From positions 1 through 41,010 of the forward strand of contig DASSLY010000047.1 of NCBI GenBank assembly GCA_035689185.1: 41,010 nucleotides of DNA, given 5' to 3'. The position numbers and the translations under genes were made by a program. Position 1 is the first letter of the stretch. Every line of letters starts with the position of its first letter. A model generated the notes under the pieces. That model made no database searches, had not been told where the DNA came from, and saw only the letters and a list, made by a program, of their open reading frames with translations. Positions 16,177-25,500 of the stretch are shown here, in pieces. This DNA comes from DASSLY01 sp035689185. GTDB lineage: Bacteria > Actinomycetota > Actinomycetes > Actinomycetales > Dermatophilaceae.

Positions 16177-16219
16177 AGGATTCCCTCCGGAGTGTGGTCG
16201 GGCGCAATGGGGGAATCCT
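16177..16219 (-). promoter_or_regulatory. 9-bp inverted repeat overlapping the ribosome-binding site of the ABC operon
   Basis: AGGATTCCC (16177-16185) and GGGAATCCT (16211-16219) are perfect complements separated by 25 nt. On the mRNA the right arm overlaps the GGAGGG ribosome-binding site of the binding-protein gene, so a hairpin would hide it. An operator function is also possible. Confidence 0.45.
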
Positions 16220-16258
16220 CCCACCACTTCCCGTGTGTTGGTGGCGCACCCGGCCGGG

Positions 16259-17833
16259 TCAGCCGACGATGACCTGGACCAGCAGGATCTTCACGATGAT
16301 CCCCAGCGCGAACAGCGAGGCGTAGCCGGCGTCGATCCGCTCGTCGGCGACCCGGCCGTTGGCGTAGGCGAGGATGGCTGGCTGGCCGATGAACCCGGCC
16401 AGCGCTCCGGCGGCCCGCGCGGGGCTGGTCCCGAGGGACTTGGCCAGCACGCTCATCAGGGCGGCGGCGACCCCGACCGTGGCCGCGGCGAGCACCACCA
16501 GCTTCAGCCCGAGCAGGCTGAACGCCTGCGCGGCGAACGCCGGCCCCGAGGCCAGCCCGACGCAGGACAGGAAGAGCAGCAGGCCCAGCTGGCGCAACGT
16601 GAGGTTCGCCGCCGTCGGCAGGCCCCAGACCAGGCCGGCGGTCCGCTCGACCCGGCCGAGCACCATACCGACGACCAGCGGCCCGGCCGCGGCGCCGAGA
16701 GCCAGCCGGATCCCGCCCGGCAGGGGCACCGTCACCAGCCCGACCAGCAGGCCCAGGGACAGCCCGACGCCGAGGGAGAGCGCGTCCACCTCGGAGACGC
16801 GGCGCTCGGAGTCGCCCAGGTAGGCCGACACCTCCCGCATCCGGCCGCGGGGAACGACCACCCGCAGCCGGTCGCCGAGTTCGACCACCAGGTCCTCTGA
16901 GGCGAGCAGGTCCAGGTCTCCCCGACGGACCCGGGTGACCACACCGTCGAAGCGTCCCGGGACGTCCAGGTCACCGACGGTGCGCCCGGCCAGCGCCGGC
17001 TGGCTCAGCAGGATCCGGCGGTAGTCCACCGTGGACCGGTCGTGCGCGAGGTGGGTGGAGACCCGTCGGCCAAGAAAGGCGGTCGCAGCGGCCACGGTCT
17101 GCTCCGGGCCGATGAGGACCACCCGGTCGCCGACCTCGAGCACCTCGTCCTCGTGCGTGACCCGGGTCTGGCCGCCGCGGGACAGGTAGGAGAAGCGCAG
17201 CAGGTGGTCCGCGAAGCCGGGGACCTCGCCCAGCCGCGCCCGCCGCAGCACCTCGACGCTGACGTCGACCAGGCCCCGCGCCGCCATCGACCTGACGTCC
17301 TTCGCGGCCGGCCAGCGCCGGCTCACCAGCCACGACACCGCGAGGATCGCGATGGTCACCCCGACGGGGTAGGCCAGTGCGTAGCCGATCGCGGGCTTGT
17401 CCGACCCGGCCCGGGCGGTTGCCGCGGCCAGGGTCGGCGTGCTGGTCAGCGCGCCCGCGAAGCCGCCCGCCCGAAGCGGCGAGGCAATGCCGAGCACGGC
17501 GCCGAACCCCATCACGATCGCCGCGGCCACGCCCAGCACTCCCACGGCGCCGAGCATGAGCGGAAGCTGGCGGCGCAGGCCGCGGAAGAAGCTGGCGCCG
17601 GAGGCCAGGCCGACGGTGTAGACGAACAGGGCCAGCCCGATGGTCTGCACCAGCGTCAGGCCGGTCCCCAGCCGCTTGTCGAGCGCCCCGACGGCAAGTC
17701 CGACGAACAGCGCACCGGCCGGGCCGAAACGGACGGGCCCGAAGGGCACCGCGCCGAGCACGGTGCCCATGGCGATGACCAGCGCGATGGTCAGCAGCGG
17801 TGTCTTGGCCAGCAGGTCGAGGACGGCGTCCAC
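16259..17833 (-). CDS. AspT/YidE-family antiporter with two RCK-C (TrkA-C) domains
   Basis: 524-residue membrane transporter of the aspartate-alanine exchanger family. Two hydrophobic blocks (about 1-175 and 365-524) flank a soluble middle with two TrkA-C type modules, each ending in an EVGDRVVLIG or ELGDRLRVVV strand. The duplicated membrane motifs (GALTSTPTLAAAT in the first half, GFIGQPAILAYANG in the second) are typical. GTG 17833 lies 13 bp after the ldh stop, so it is probably co-transcribed. The substrate is likely a small carboxylate or amino acid; linkage to lactate dehydrogenase suggests an organic acid, which is inference. Confidence 0.85.
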   Translation of the reverse strand: MDAVLDLLAKTPLLTIALVIAMGTVLGAVPFGPVRFGPAGALFVGLAVGALDKRLGTGLTLVQTIGLALFVYTVGLASGASFFRGLRRQLPLMLGAVGVLGVAAAIVMGFGAVLGIASPLRAGGFAGALTSTPTLAAATARAGSDKPAIGYALAYPVGVTIAILAVSWLVSRRWPAAKDVRSMAARGLVDVSVEVLRRARLGEVPGFADHLLRFSYLSRGGQTRVTHEDEVLEVGDRVVLIGPEQTVAAATAFLGRRVSTHLAHDRSTVDYRRILLSQPALAGRTVGDLDVPGRFDGVVTRVRRGDLDLLASEDLVVELGDRLRVVVPRGRMREVSAYLGDSERRVSEVDALSLGVGLSLGLLVGLVTVPLPGGIRLALGAAAGPLVVGMVLGRVERTAGLVWGLPTAANLTLRQLGLLLFLSCVGLASGPAFAAQAFSLLGLKLVVLAAATVGVAAALMSVLAKSLGTSPARAAGALAGFIGQPAILAYANGRVADERIDAGYASLFALGIIVKILLVQVIVG

Positions 17834-17846
17834 GGCGTGGGCCGGC

Positions 17847-18803
17847 TCAGAGCAGGCTGGCGGCGACCGACTTCACCGCGTCGGCCGACTTGTGCAGCAG
17901 GTCCCGCTCGTGCTCGGACATGGGAATGTCCAGCACGCCCTCGACCCCGCTGCGGTTGACCACCGACGGCAGCGACAGGCACACGTCGGTGAGCCCGGCG
18001 TGCCCATCCAGCTGGGAGGTCACCGGAAGCACGCGGTGCTCGTCGCGGACCACCGCCTCGATGACCCGGGCGGCGGCCAGGCCGATCGCGTAGTTCGTCG
18101 CGCCCTTGCCGCGGATGATCCGTTCCGCCGCGGTCACCACCTCACGGGCGATCTGCTGCCGGGTGTCGTCGTCCATCGGCGGGCGGCCGGCGAGGGAGAA
18201 CTCGTGCAGCGGCACCGATCCGACGGTGGCGGAGCTCCACAGCGGGAACTCCGAGTCGCCGTGCTCGCCGGCGATCCACGCGTGGACGCTTTGCACCGCG
18301 ACTCCGGTATGCCGGGCGATCAGGTCGCGCAGCCGGCTCGAGTCGAGCACGGTGCCCGTGCCGAGCACCCGGTTCGGGGGAAGGCCGGACACCTTGAGTG
18401 CTGCTTGGGTGAGCACGTCCACCGGGTTGGTGACCATGATGAGGACCGCGTCGGGTGCCACCTCCAGCAGCCGGGGCACCAGACCCTGGCACATCGCGAC
18501 GTTGGTCCCGGCCAGCTCCAGCCGGGTCTGCCCGGGCCGCTGCTTGGCCCCCGCGGTGATTGCGATGACGTCGGCGCCGGCGCAGACCTCGACCTCGTCC
18601 GACCCGAGCACCTCCGCGCGGGGGACGAACTGCAGCCCGTGGCGCAGGTCCAGCACCTCCGCCTCGACCTTGGCCGGATGCTTGTCGAGCAGGACCACGG
18701 TCTGCCCCACGCCGCGGATCAGGCAGGCGTAGGCGAGGGTGGCGCCGACGCTGCCGGCGCCGACGATGGCGATCTTGGTGGTACGGCCACCGGACATGGT
18801 CAT
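17847..18803 (-). CDS. ldh: L-lactate dehydrogenase
   Basis: 318-residue NAD-dependent enzyme interconverting pyruvate and L-lactate. NAD-binding VGAGSVGAT at 14-22, specificity loop GAKQRPGQTR with the Gln that favours lactate over malate at position 88, NPVDVLT at 126-132, and catalytic histidine H181 in GEHGDSEFPLWSS. ATG 18803 (MTMSGG) follows GGAAGG with 7 nt spacing. The open frame continues upstream through a repeat-rich region that is unlikely to be coding. First gene of a two-gene unit with the AspT-type antiporter. Confidence 0.94.
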   Translation of the reverse strand: MTMSGGRTTKIAIVGAGSVGATLAYACLIRGVGQTVVLLDKHPAKVEAEVLDLRHGLQFVPRAEVLGSDEVEVCAGADVIAITAGAKQRPGQTRLELAGTNVAMCQGLVPRLLEVAPDAVLIMVTNPVDVLTQAALKVSGLPPNRVLGTGTVLDSSRLRDLIARHTGVAVQSVHAWIAGEHGDSEFPLWSSATVGSVPLHEFSLAGRPPMDDDTRQQIAREVVTAAERIIRGKGATNYAIGLAAARVIEAVVRDEHRVLPVTSQLDGHAGLTDVCLSLPSVVNRSGVEGVLDIPMSEHERDLLHKSADAVKSVAASLL

Positions 18804-18888
18804 GGTCGTGCCTTCCGGGAGGGTGGGGGATGCCCACGCTAGTGCCGGGAGGCAGTCGCCAGCAGGACCAAGGTCCCGCACCCGGGCA

Positions 18889-18939
18889 CCTCCTGGCGCC
18901 TCCTGGCGCCCCCTGGCACCGGCCCGGCGCCTCCTGGCG
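18889..18939. repeat. 10-bp repeats upstream of ldh
   Basis: CCTCCTGGCG occurs at 18889, 18899 and 18930, with a variant at 18909. Each contains TGGCG and neighbouring GGCGCC palindromes, so the stretch can form several hairpins. It lies between the ldh start and the end of padR. Confidence 0.7.
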
Positions 18940-19018
18940 CCGCCCGGCCATGCCCGATAGGCCCACCCAGTCTCCTGCCCGTCCGGCCGTGCCGTACCAG
19001 GGGCTAACTAGCGGGGGC

Positions 19019-19642
19019 TCAGGGGCGCCGCAACACGTCGCGAATCCGCTCTGCGGCGTCCGCGACGATGTCCATCACCTCCTGACGGCGCTCCTCATCG
19101 AAGCGCAGCCGGCGGACGGCGTCGCGGACCTCGAACCGGAACGCGTTGACCGCCGCCTCCAGCTCCGGCTGGTCGGCGCCCGGGCGACGGCGGTCCTTCG
19201 GCGGCTCGGGCGACCACCGCGGCTGGTATGCGGTGCCGGCGGGAGTGGCGTTGGCCCGCGCCTGCTTGGCGGCCTCCTTCAGCTCGGCCCGCAGGTCCTG
19301 GGCCGAGCCGTGCACCCTGCTGCGCACCTCCTGGGCCAGCTCGCGCACCGAGTGGTCGAGATCCTGCTGCAGGTCGGCGACGTCATAGGCCCTGGCCCGC
19401 ACCTCGGCCCGGCCGGCCTCGGTGATCCGGTAGGTCGCCTTGCGCCCCTCGTCGGAGCGTTCGACCAGGCCCTCCTCCTCCAGCTTGGCCAGCCGGGGGT
19501 AGACGGTGCCTGCGCTGGGGGAGTAGAGACCGTTGAACCGCTCCTCCAGGGCCCGCATCACCTCATACCCGTGGCGGGGGCCCTCCTCCAGCAGCGCCAG
19601 CAGGTACAGCCTCATCTGGCCGTGAGCGAAGACCGGACTCAT
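19019..19642 (-). CDS. PadR-family transcriptional regulator
   Basis: 207 residues. The N-terminal winged helix reads LYLLALLEEGPRHGYEVMRALEERF and continues with SAGTVYPRLAKLEEEGLV, the PadR signature. The remainder is a long charged region (90-205) with heptad-like segments and a Pro/Arg-rich break near 140-155, suggesting coiled-coil dimerisation. The ATG overlaps the end of the DUF4097 gene by 4 bp, so the two form an operon and the regulator probably controls that operon. Confidence 0.9.
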   Translation of the reverse strand: MSPVFAHGQMRLYLLALLEEGPRHGYEVMRALEERFNGLYSPSAGTVYPRLAKLEEEGLVERSDEGRKATYRITEAGRAEVRARAYDVADLQQDLDHSVRELAQEVRSRVHGSAQDLRAELKEAAKQARANATPAGTAYQPRWSPEPPKDRRRPGADQPELEAAVNAFRFEVRDAVRRLRFDEERRQEVMDIVADAAERIRDVLRRP

Positions 19643-20628
19643 CGGGGCGCCTCATCCCACCCCGAGGGAGCGGCCGGCTCTTGGGTGGGCGGGACCGCCG
19701 GGGTCGCCGGGCCGGTCTGCGGGGCTGGCGGGGCTGGCGGGGTGTCCTGCACCGCGGTCGGCGGGGTGTCCTGCACCGCGGAGTCGCTGCCGACGTGCGG
19801 TGGCTGCGGTGAGGACCCGGCGCGCAGCACCACGACGCTGCCGGAGACCGAGTTGGCGCGCACCACCAGCCCGCCGTCGCCCTCGCGTAGCTGGCCGCCG
19901 CGCTGGCCCTGCTCCCCCCGCATCGACCGGCCATCGATGACCACGTCGCCGGAGGCGGTGTGAGCCGTCACGTCATACCCCTCGCCGGCCGGCACGCGCA
20001 CCGTCACGTCGCCGGAGACCGAGTTGGAGCTGACCCTGGCCGAGCGGTTGCGCAGGTCCAGCGCAATGTCCCCGGTGACCGTGTTCAACCGGACGTTGGG
20101 CAGCGTGCTCTGCTGGACCGTGATGGCGCCGGACACGGTGTTGGCGTGCAGGTCGCCGCGCAGGTCGTGGCACTCGATCTCACCGCTGACGGTGTTGGCC
20201 TTCACCTCGCCCTGCACGTCGTCGATGGTGAGCACGCCGCTGACGGTGTTGCCCTTGACCGAGGCACGGAAGCCGTTGAGCAGGGCGTCGGCGGACACGG
20301 TGCTGACGGTGACCAGCGCGGTCGCCGGCACCGAGATGCTGACCCGCGCGGACAGCTTGGAGTCGCCCTTGGCGATGTGCAGGAAGCTGTCCCAGAGGCT
20401 GCTGTCGTGGTCCTTGACGTGGCTCACCCGCAGCGTGCTGCCGTTCCAGCTGACTTCCAGCGGACGGCCCCCCACCTCGTGCACCTCCACCCGGGCGGTG
20501 GGGGAGTCGTCGTGGGTGACGATGTCGACCCGGCCGCCGACCAGGGCGACCTTGCAGGCGATGACCGACTCCTGCTCCGAGCCGATGTCGATGACCTTGG
20601 GCTTGTCGATCTGCCAGCGTTCGGGCAT
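19639..20628 (-). CDS. DUF4097-family beta-helix-like protein
   Basis: 329 residues. The core (85-250) carries repeats of the form (A/G)NTVSG spaced 16-25 residues apart, as in KGNTVSGVLTIDD, KANTVSGEIECHD, HANTVSGAITVQQ and SSNSVSGDVTVRV, the DUF4097 putative adhesin-like right-handed beta-solenoid. No signal peptide or membrane helix is seen, so a cytoplasmic location is inferred. Residues 270-329 are Pro/Ala/Thr-rich with a duplicated AVQDTPP. ATG 20628 is preceded by GAAGGGG. It is co-transcribed with the PadR regulator. Function unknown. Confidence 0.85.
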   Translation of the reverse strand: MPERWQIDKPKVIDIGSEQESVIACKVALVGGRVDIVTHDDSPTARVEVHEVGGRPLEVSWNGSTLRVSHVKDHDSSLWDSFLHIAKGDSKLSARVSISVPATALVTVSTVSADALLNGFRASVKGNTVSGVLTIDDVQGEVKANTVSGEIECHDLRGDLHANTVSGAITVQQSTLPNVRLNTVTGDIALDLRNRSARVSSNSVSGDVTVRVPAGEGYDVTAHTASGDVVIDGRSMRGEQGQRGGQLREGDGGLVVRANSVSGSVVVLRAGSSPQPPHVGSDSAVQDTPPTAVQDTPPAPPAPQTGPATPAVPPTQEPAAPSGWDEAPR

Positions 20629-20689
20629 GGCGCATCCCCTTCTGGTGTGCCGGAAGTGACGATGTCACGCTGTATCGCGTTGACCGAGA

Positions 20690-20705
20690 TCACGATATAT
20701 CGCGA
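20690..20705. promoter_or_regulatory. palindromic candidate PadR operator
   Basis: TCACGATATATCGCGA is a 16-bp palindrome with one mismatched pair around the perfect core CGATATATCG, in otherwise GC-rich DNA 62 bp before the DUF4097 ATG. A further GTATCGCG half-like site lies at 20672-20679 and GTGACgatGTCAC at 20656-20668. Its position before the DUF4097-padR operon suggests autoregulation. Confidence 0.5.
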
Positions 20706-20848
20706 GGCTGTCGAGGGCAAGCGCCCGCCTCGACCGGGTGCCGCTCTGTCGCGGCAGTCCGAGCCGGCAACCGCACAGCCGCTGCTGGGTCCGCGACCTG
20801 GCGGCCGGGAGGACCTGGCCGGGAGGACCTGGCCGGGACGTGTCGGCG

Positions 20849-21502
20849 TCAGCCGGGCAGCCGCAGCCAGCGCCGCCAGCCGCCGTTGAGCACCAGCCAG
20901 GCGATCAAGCCGTAGCCGGCGTGCCCCGGATGCACCCCGTCGCCCGGGGAGGCCAGGTCGGCGACCCACTGCTCGTGCCCCAGCAACGGCCGGTAGCAGT
21001 CGACGTAGGGGACCCCGCGCCGGGCGCAGACGTCGGCCTGGGCCTGCACCAGCCCCTCGAGCTCGGCGTTGAACACCGGGTCCGACGTCGGCGCCGGGCT
21101 GACCACGAAGCTGGCGACGCCGGTGGAGGTGGCGTCGTCCAGCACGTTGGCCAGGTTCAGCCGGGAGCGGGCCAGCGACATACCGGTGTGGACGTCGTTC
21201 GCACCGACCGAGACCACCAGCCGGCGTTCGGCCCGCCCCGTCCAGCGGGGCACGCACTCGCGCCGCCAGCGGGCCAGCACGTCGGCAGAGGTGTCCCCCC
21301 GCACCCCGAGGTTGTATGCGGTGAGATCCAGGTCTGCGTGCAGGGTCCGGGCCACGACCCGGCCGACCCAGCCCAGGCCTTTCGGGTCGCCGTAGCCGGC
21401 GACGACCGAGCCACCGATGAAGACCAGTCCCACGTCGCGCCGGCCTTGCGACTCCTGCGCCACCGCGTCGGCGCTCTGGTTGAACACGGTTGCGTCGGCC
21501 AC
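20849..21502 (-). CDS. GDSL/SGNH-family hydrolase with GGS in place of GDS
   Basis: 217-residue SGNH-fold lipase/esterase-like protein without a signal peptide. Block I reads VFIGGSVVAGYGD, where the usual GDS is GGS, keeping the nucleophile serine near residue 32. Block II glycine is in YNLGVRGDTS, block III is GANDV with the Asn, and block V is DGVHPGHAGY with Asp and His. The GTG start lies just past the DUF6104 stop on the same strand. The substrate is unknown and cytoplasmic location is expected. Confidence 0.85.
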   Translation of the reverse strand: MADATVFNQSADAVAQESQGRRDVGLVFIGGSVVAGYGDPKGLGWVGRVVARTLHADLDLTAYNLGVRGDTSADVLARWRRECVPRWTGRAERRLVVSVGANDVHTGMSLARSRLNLANVLDDATSTGVASFVVSPAPTSDPVFNAELEGLVQAQADVCARRGVPYVDCYRPLLGHEQWVADLASPGDGVHPGHAGYGLIAWLVLNGGWRRWLRLPG

Positions 21503-21505
21503 CGC

Positions 21506-21697
21506 CTAGTCGTCCCCTTCGTCGTCGAGATCGTCGTCCAGCCGTGCCAGCCAGGTCGCCAGCCGCTCCATCGGGACGTCGAACTCCGGGTGGAGATCGA
21601 CGAAGGTGCGCAGCCGCTCGGCCAGCCAGGCCAAGCTGACCGACTCCTCCCCACGCCGGGCCTCGAGCTCCTCGATACCACGGTCGGTGAAGTACAC
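21506..21697 (-). CDS. small conserved actinobacterial protein (DUF6104-like)
   Basis: 63 residues, beginning MYFTDRGIEELEARRGEE and ending in a very acidic tail (LDDDLDDEGDD). The central part LAERLRTFVDLHPEFDVP is typical of short actinobacterial proteins I recall as DUF6104; function unknown. GTG 21697 has no Shine-Dalgarno sequence but a TAGCCT box 7 nt upstream, so a leaderless start is likely. It is followed directly by the GDSL hydrolase gene. Confidence 0.78.
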   Translation of the reverse strand: MYFTDRGIEELEARRGEESVSLAWLAERLRTFVDLHPEFDVPMERLATWLARLDDDLDDEGDD

Positions 21698-21704
21698 GCC
21701 TGGG

Positions 21705-21710
21705 AGGCTA
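21705..21710 (-). promoter_or_regulatory. -10 box of the DUF6104-like gene
   Basis: TAGCCT on the minus strand, 7 nt before GTG 21697, fits a leaderless promoter. Confidence 0.45.
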
Positions 21711-21731
21711 CCGGGCGGGGCCGCGCGGTGC

Positions 21732-21819
21732 GCGCGCCGCCGCCACCTGCGTCAACGGCTGCGGCCCGACGAACCGCGCGCCGCCGCCACCTGCGTCAAC
21801 GGCTGCGGCGCGACGAACC
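21732..21819. repeat. 44-bp tandem duplication
   Basis: Two adjacent 44-bp copies (21732-21775, 21776-21819) differ at one base (GCGGCC versus GCGGCG). They lie in the 317-bp gap between the DUF6104-like gene and the small membrane protein; no gene is supported in that gap. Confidence 0.9.
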
Positions 21820-22014
21820 GCGCGCCCGTGGCCGCCGCGGCTGCGGTGAGCAGCAAGTTCCCCCGTGGCCGGGCCAGCATCTGCCACCACTCCGCGCGTG
21901 TCCGCCGGTTGATCGCCCGTTGGGTGTGGGACCTTCGGCCCTGCCGTGACGGAGGAGGCGGCGAGACGGTGGAGAGCAGCCCCGCCTGCCCCCCGAGCCT
22001 GCCCAGGAGTCGCC

Positions 22015-22455
22015 ATGCCGGCAGCCGCCGTCAATCAGCCCGGTCGGTCGCCACGCGCCCAGGACCGGAGCCCGGACGCCCCCGGGACGCATCGCCTGGC
22101 GGGGCGCCAGGCTGGTCTCCGGCCTGGTCGGGCGAAGACCCTCAGCCGCGCCGTCAGGGCTGTCCTGCTCGTCCTGGTGGTCACCGTTGCCCTCGCCGCG
22201 TGCGCGGCCGGAGCCAACACCCAGGTCGGCACCGGTGGGGGTGCCGCCGGGTTCTGGCTGGGGCTGTGGCACGGGTTGATCAGCCCGGTCACCTTCATCA
22301 TCTCGCTGTTCTCGGACACGGTGGGCATCTATGAGGTGCACAACGTCGGCGGCTGGTACGACTTCGGCTTCATCCTCGGGGTCTCGGTCGCGTTCTCCGG
22401 CGGGGCACGATCCGGTGCTGCAGGAGCCCGTCGCCGCCGTCGAGTGGAGCGGTGA
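22015..22455 (+). CDS. small membrane or lipoprotein, conserved in actinobacteria
   Basis: 146 residues from ATG 22015, which has AGGAG 5 nt upstream. A long polar N-terminus (1-43) precedes a hydrophobic stretch ending in LAAC (C63), a possible lipobox, though it is far from the start. Then follow AGFWLGLWHGLISPVTFIIS and VGIYEVHNVGGWYDFGF, a pattern I recognise from short uncharacterised actinobacterial membrane proteins, and a basic tail. It is convergent with kgd. Function unknown. Confidence 0.75.
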   Translation: MPAAAVNQPGRSPRAQDRSPDAPGTHRLAGRQAGLRPGRAKTLSRAVRAVLLVLVVTVALAACAAGANTQVGTGGGAAGFWLGLWHGLISPVTFIISLFSDTVGIYEVHNVGGWYDFGFILGVSVAFSGGARSGAAGARRRRRVER

Positions 22456-22520
22456 CCCGGCCGGCTCCGCCGCCCGGGTCGACCGGAAGACGGCCGAGGC
22501 GCTTCGGCATCGGCGCCGAC

Positions 22521-22547
22521 CCCGGGCCGCGCGGCCGTGCGCCCGGG
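22521..22547. terminator. strong hairpin between convergent genes
   Basis: CCCGGGC (22521-22527) pairs perfectly with GCCCGGG (22541-22547), with further GC pairing possible inside. It lies between the membrane protein stop and the kgd stop and could act on both strands; no T-tract. Confidence 0.45.
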
Positions 22548-22579
22548 CGAACCTGCTGGCAGGTCGTCGGGTGAGCCGG

Positions 22580-25500
22580 TTACCGGGCGAACGCCTGCTC
22601 GATCAGGGTGGCCTGCTCGGCCGCGTGCTTCTTGCTGGACCCCGTCGCCGGTGACGCAGACGCCGGCCGGGACACCACCCGCAGGGTGCGCAGCTCGCCG
22701 TGGCCGATGAGCTGGTCGGGCAGGTTCATCGCCATGTACGGCCACGCGCCCTGGTTGCGAGGCTCGTCCTGCACCCAGACCAGTTCGGCGTTCGGGTACG
22801 CCGCGACCGTTGCGGCGACCTCGGCGCCGGGGCACGGAGCCAGCTGCTCGACCCGGACGATCGCCGTCCGCCCGTCCTTGCGGACGTCGCGCTCGGCCTG
22901 CAGCTCGTGGCTCACCTTGCCGGAGCAGAGCAGCACCCGATCGACCGCCTGGCGCTCCAGCGGCGCGGTGTCGTCGATGACGGGGCGGAACGTCCCGGTG
23001 GTGAAGTCGCTCACCTCGCTGCTGGCGGCCTTGGCCCGCAGCATCGACTTCGGGGTGAAGACGACCAGAGGCCGGCGGGGCCGGGCGTAGGCCTGGCGGC
23101 GGAGCAGATGGAAGTAGGAGGCCGACGAGGAGGGGTAGGCCACCGTCATGTTGTCCTCGGCGCACTGCTGCAGGAACCGTTCGATCCGGGCCGAGGAGTG
23201 GTCCGGCCCCTGGCCTTCGTACCCGTGCGGCAGCAGCAGCACGACCGAGGAGCGCTGGCCCCACTTCTGCTCCGAGGAGGTGATGAACTCGTCCACGATG
23301 GTCTGCGCCCCGTTGAAGAAGTCGCCGAACTGGGCCTCCCACAGCACCAGGGCGTCCGGCCGCTCCACCGAGTAGCCGTACTCGAAGCCCATCGCGGCGA
23401 ACTCGGAGAGCAGCGAGTCGTACACCCAGAAGCGGGCCTGCCCGTCGCCGAGGTAGAGCAGCGGTGTCCACTCCTCGGCGGTGATCTTGTCGATGAGCAC
23501 GGCGTGCCGCTGCACGAAGGTCCCGCGGCGGGAGTCCTGCCCGGCCAGCCGCACCGGCACGCCCTCGCGCAGCAGCGTGCCGAAGGCCAGCAGCTCGCCC
23601 ATCGCCCAGTCGATTCCGCCCTCGCGGACCATCGCCGCCCGGCGCTCGACCAGCTGCTGCAGCTTGGGGTGCAGGGTGAACCCGGCCGGCCGGTTCACGA
23701 AGGCGTCGCCCACCGCCAGCAGGTCCGCCTGGTCCACCGCCGTCTCCACCTGGCGCTGCGGCGTTCGCTCGTCGACCGCCTGCGCCGAGGGCCGTTCCAG
23801 CCCGCCGTGCCCCTCGGTGTCGGTGCCCGGGACCTCGGTGCTGCGGCCGGCGTCCAGAGCCTGCCCCGGCGTGCCCGACTTGGCCGCCTTGGTCTCGACG
23901 AAGACCCGTTCCAGCTGCGCCTGGTAGTCCCGCAGCGCCGCCTCGGCCTCCTCGATGGTGATGTCGCCGCGTCCGATGAGTGACTCGGTGTAGAGCTTGC
24001 GGACCGAGCGCTTGGCCTCGATGAGGTTGTACATCAGCGGCTGGGTCATCGACGGGTCGTCGCCCTCGTTGTGCCCGCGCCTGCGGTAGCACACCAGGTC
24101 GACGACGACGTCCTTGTTGAACTCCTGCCGGAACTCGTACGCCAGCTCGGCGACCCGGACGCAGGCCTCCGGGTCGTCCCCGTTGACGTGGAAGATCGGC
24201 GCCTGGATCATCCGAGCCACGTCGGTGGAGTAGAAGCTGGACCGGGATGCCGAGGGGGCGGTCGTGAACCCGACCTGGTTGTTCACGATGACGTGGATGG
24301 TCCCGCCGGTGCGGTAGCCGCGCAGCTGGGACAGGTTCAGCGTCTCGGCGACCACGCCCTGCCCGGCGAACGCCGCGTCGCCGTGCAGCAGCACCGGCAG
24401 CACGGTGAACGCCTCGCCGGCCAGGTCCAGCCGGTCCTGCTTGGCCCGGACGATGCCTTCCAGCACCGGGTTGACCGCCTCCAGGTGGGAGGGGTTGGCG
24501 GCGATGTACACCTTCGTGGTGGCGCCGTCCTCGGACACGAACTTGCCCTCGGTGCCCAGGTGGTACTTCACGTCGCCGGACCCCTGCACCGAGGTCGGGT
24601 CCTGCTTGCCCTCGAACTCGCGGAAGATCTGCCCGTAGGACTTGCCGGCGATGTTGGCCAGCACGTTGAGGCGACCGCGGTGCGGCATACCGATGCAGAC
24701 CTCGTCCAGCCCCTCGCCCGCGGCGCGGCACAGGATCCGGTCCAGCAGCGCGATGACGGACTCCCCGCCCTCCAGGCTGAACCGCTTCTGCCCGACGAAC
24801 TTGGTCTGCAGGAACGTCTCGAACGCCTCGGCCGCGTTGAGCCGTCGCACGATGCGCAGCTGCTCCTCCGCCGAGGTCTTGGCGTAGGGCCGCTCCAGCT
24901 TCGCCTGCAGCCAGGCGCGTTGGTCGGGGTCCTGGATGTGCATGTACTCCACGCCGACGGTGCGGCAGTAGGAGTCACGCAGGATGCCCAGGATCTTGCG
25001 CAGCTTCAGCATCGGCTGGCCGCCGAAGCCGCCGGTCGCGAACTCGCGCTCCAGGTCCCACAGGGTCAGCCCGTGCGTGGTCACGTCCAGGTCGGGGTGC
25101 CGGCGCTGGCGGTACTCCAGCGGGTCGGTGTCGGCCATCAGGTGCCCCCGCACCCGGTAGGCGTGGATCAGCTCCTGCACCCGCGCCGTCTTGTTGACGT
25201 CGTCGTCGTGGCTGGTCGAGATGTCCCGGATCCACCGGACCGGCTCGTAGGGGATGCGCAGGCTCTCGAAGATCTCGTCGTAGAAGCCGTTCTCGCCCAG
25301 CAGCAGCTGGTGCAGGATCCGCAGGAAGTCCCCCGACTGCGCGCCCTGGATGATCCGGTGGTCGTAGGTGGAGGTGATGGTGATGATCTTGCTCACCGCG
25401 TTGCGGGCGATGGTCTCCTCGCTGGCGCCCTGCCACTCGGCGGGGTACTCCAACGCGCCGACGCCGATGATCGCGCCCTGGCCCTGCATCAGCCGGGGCA

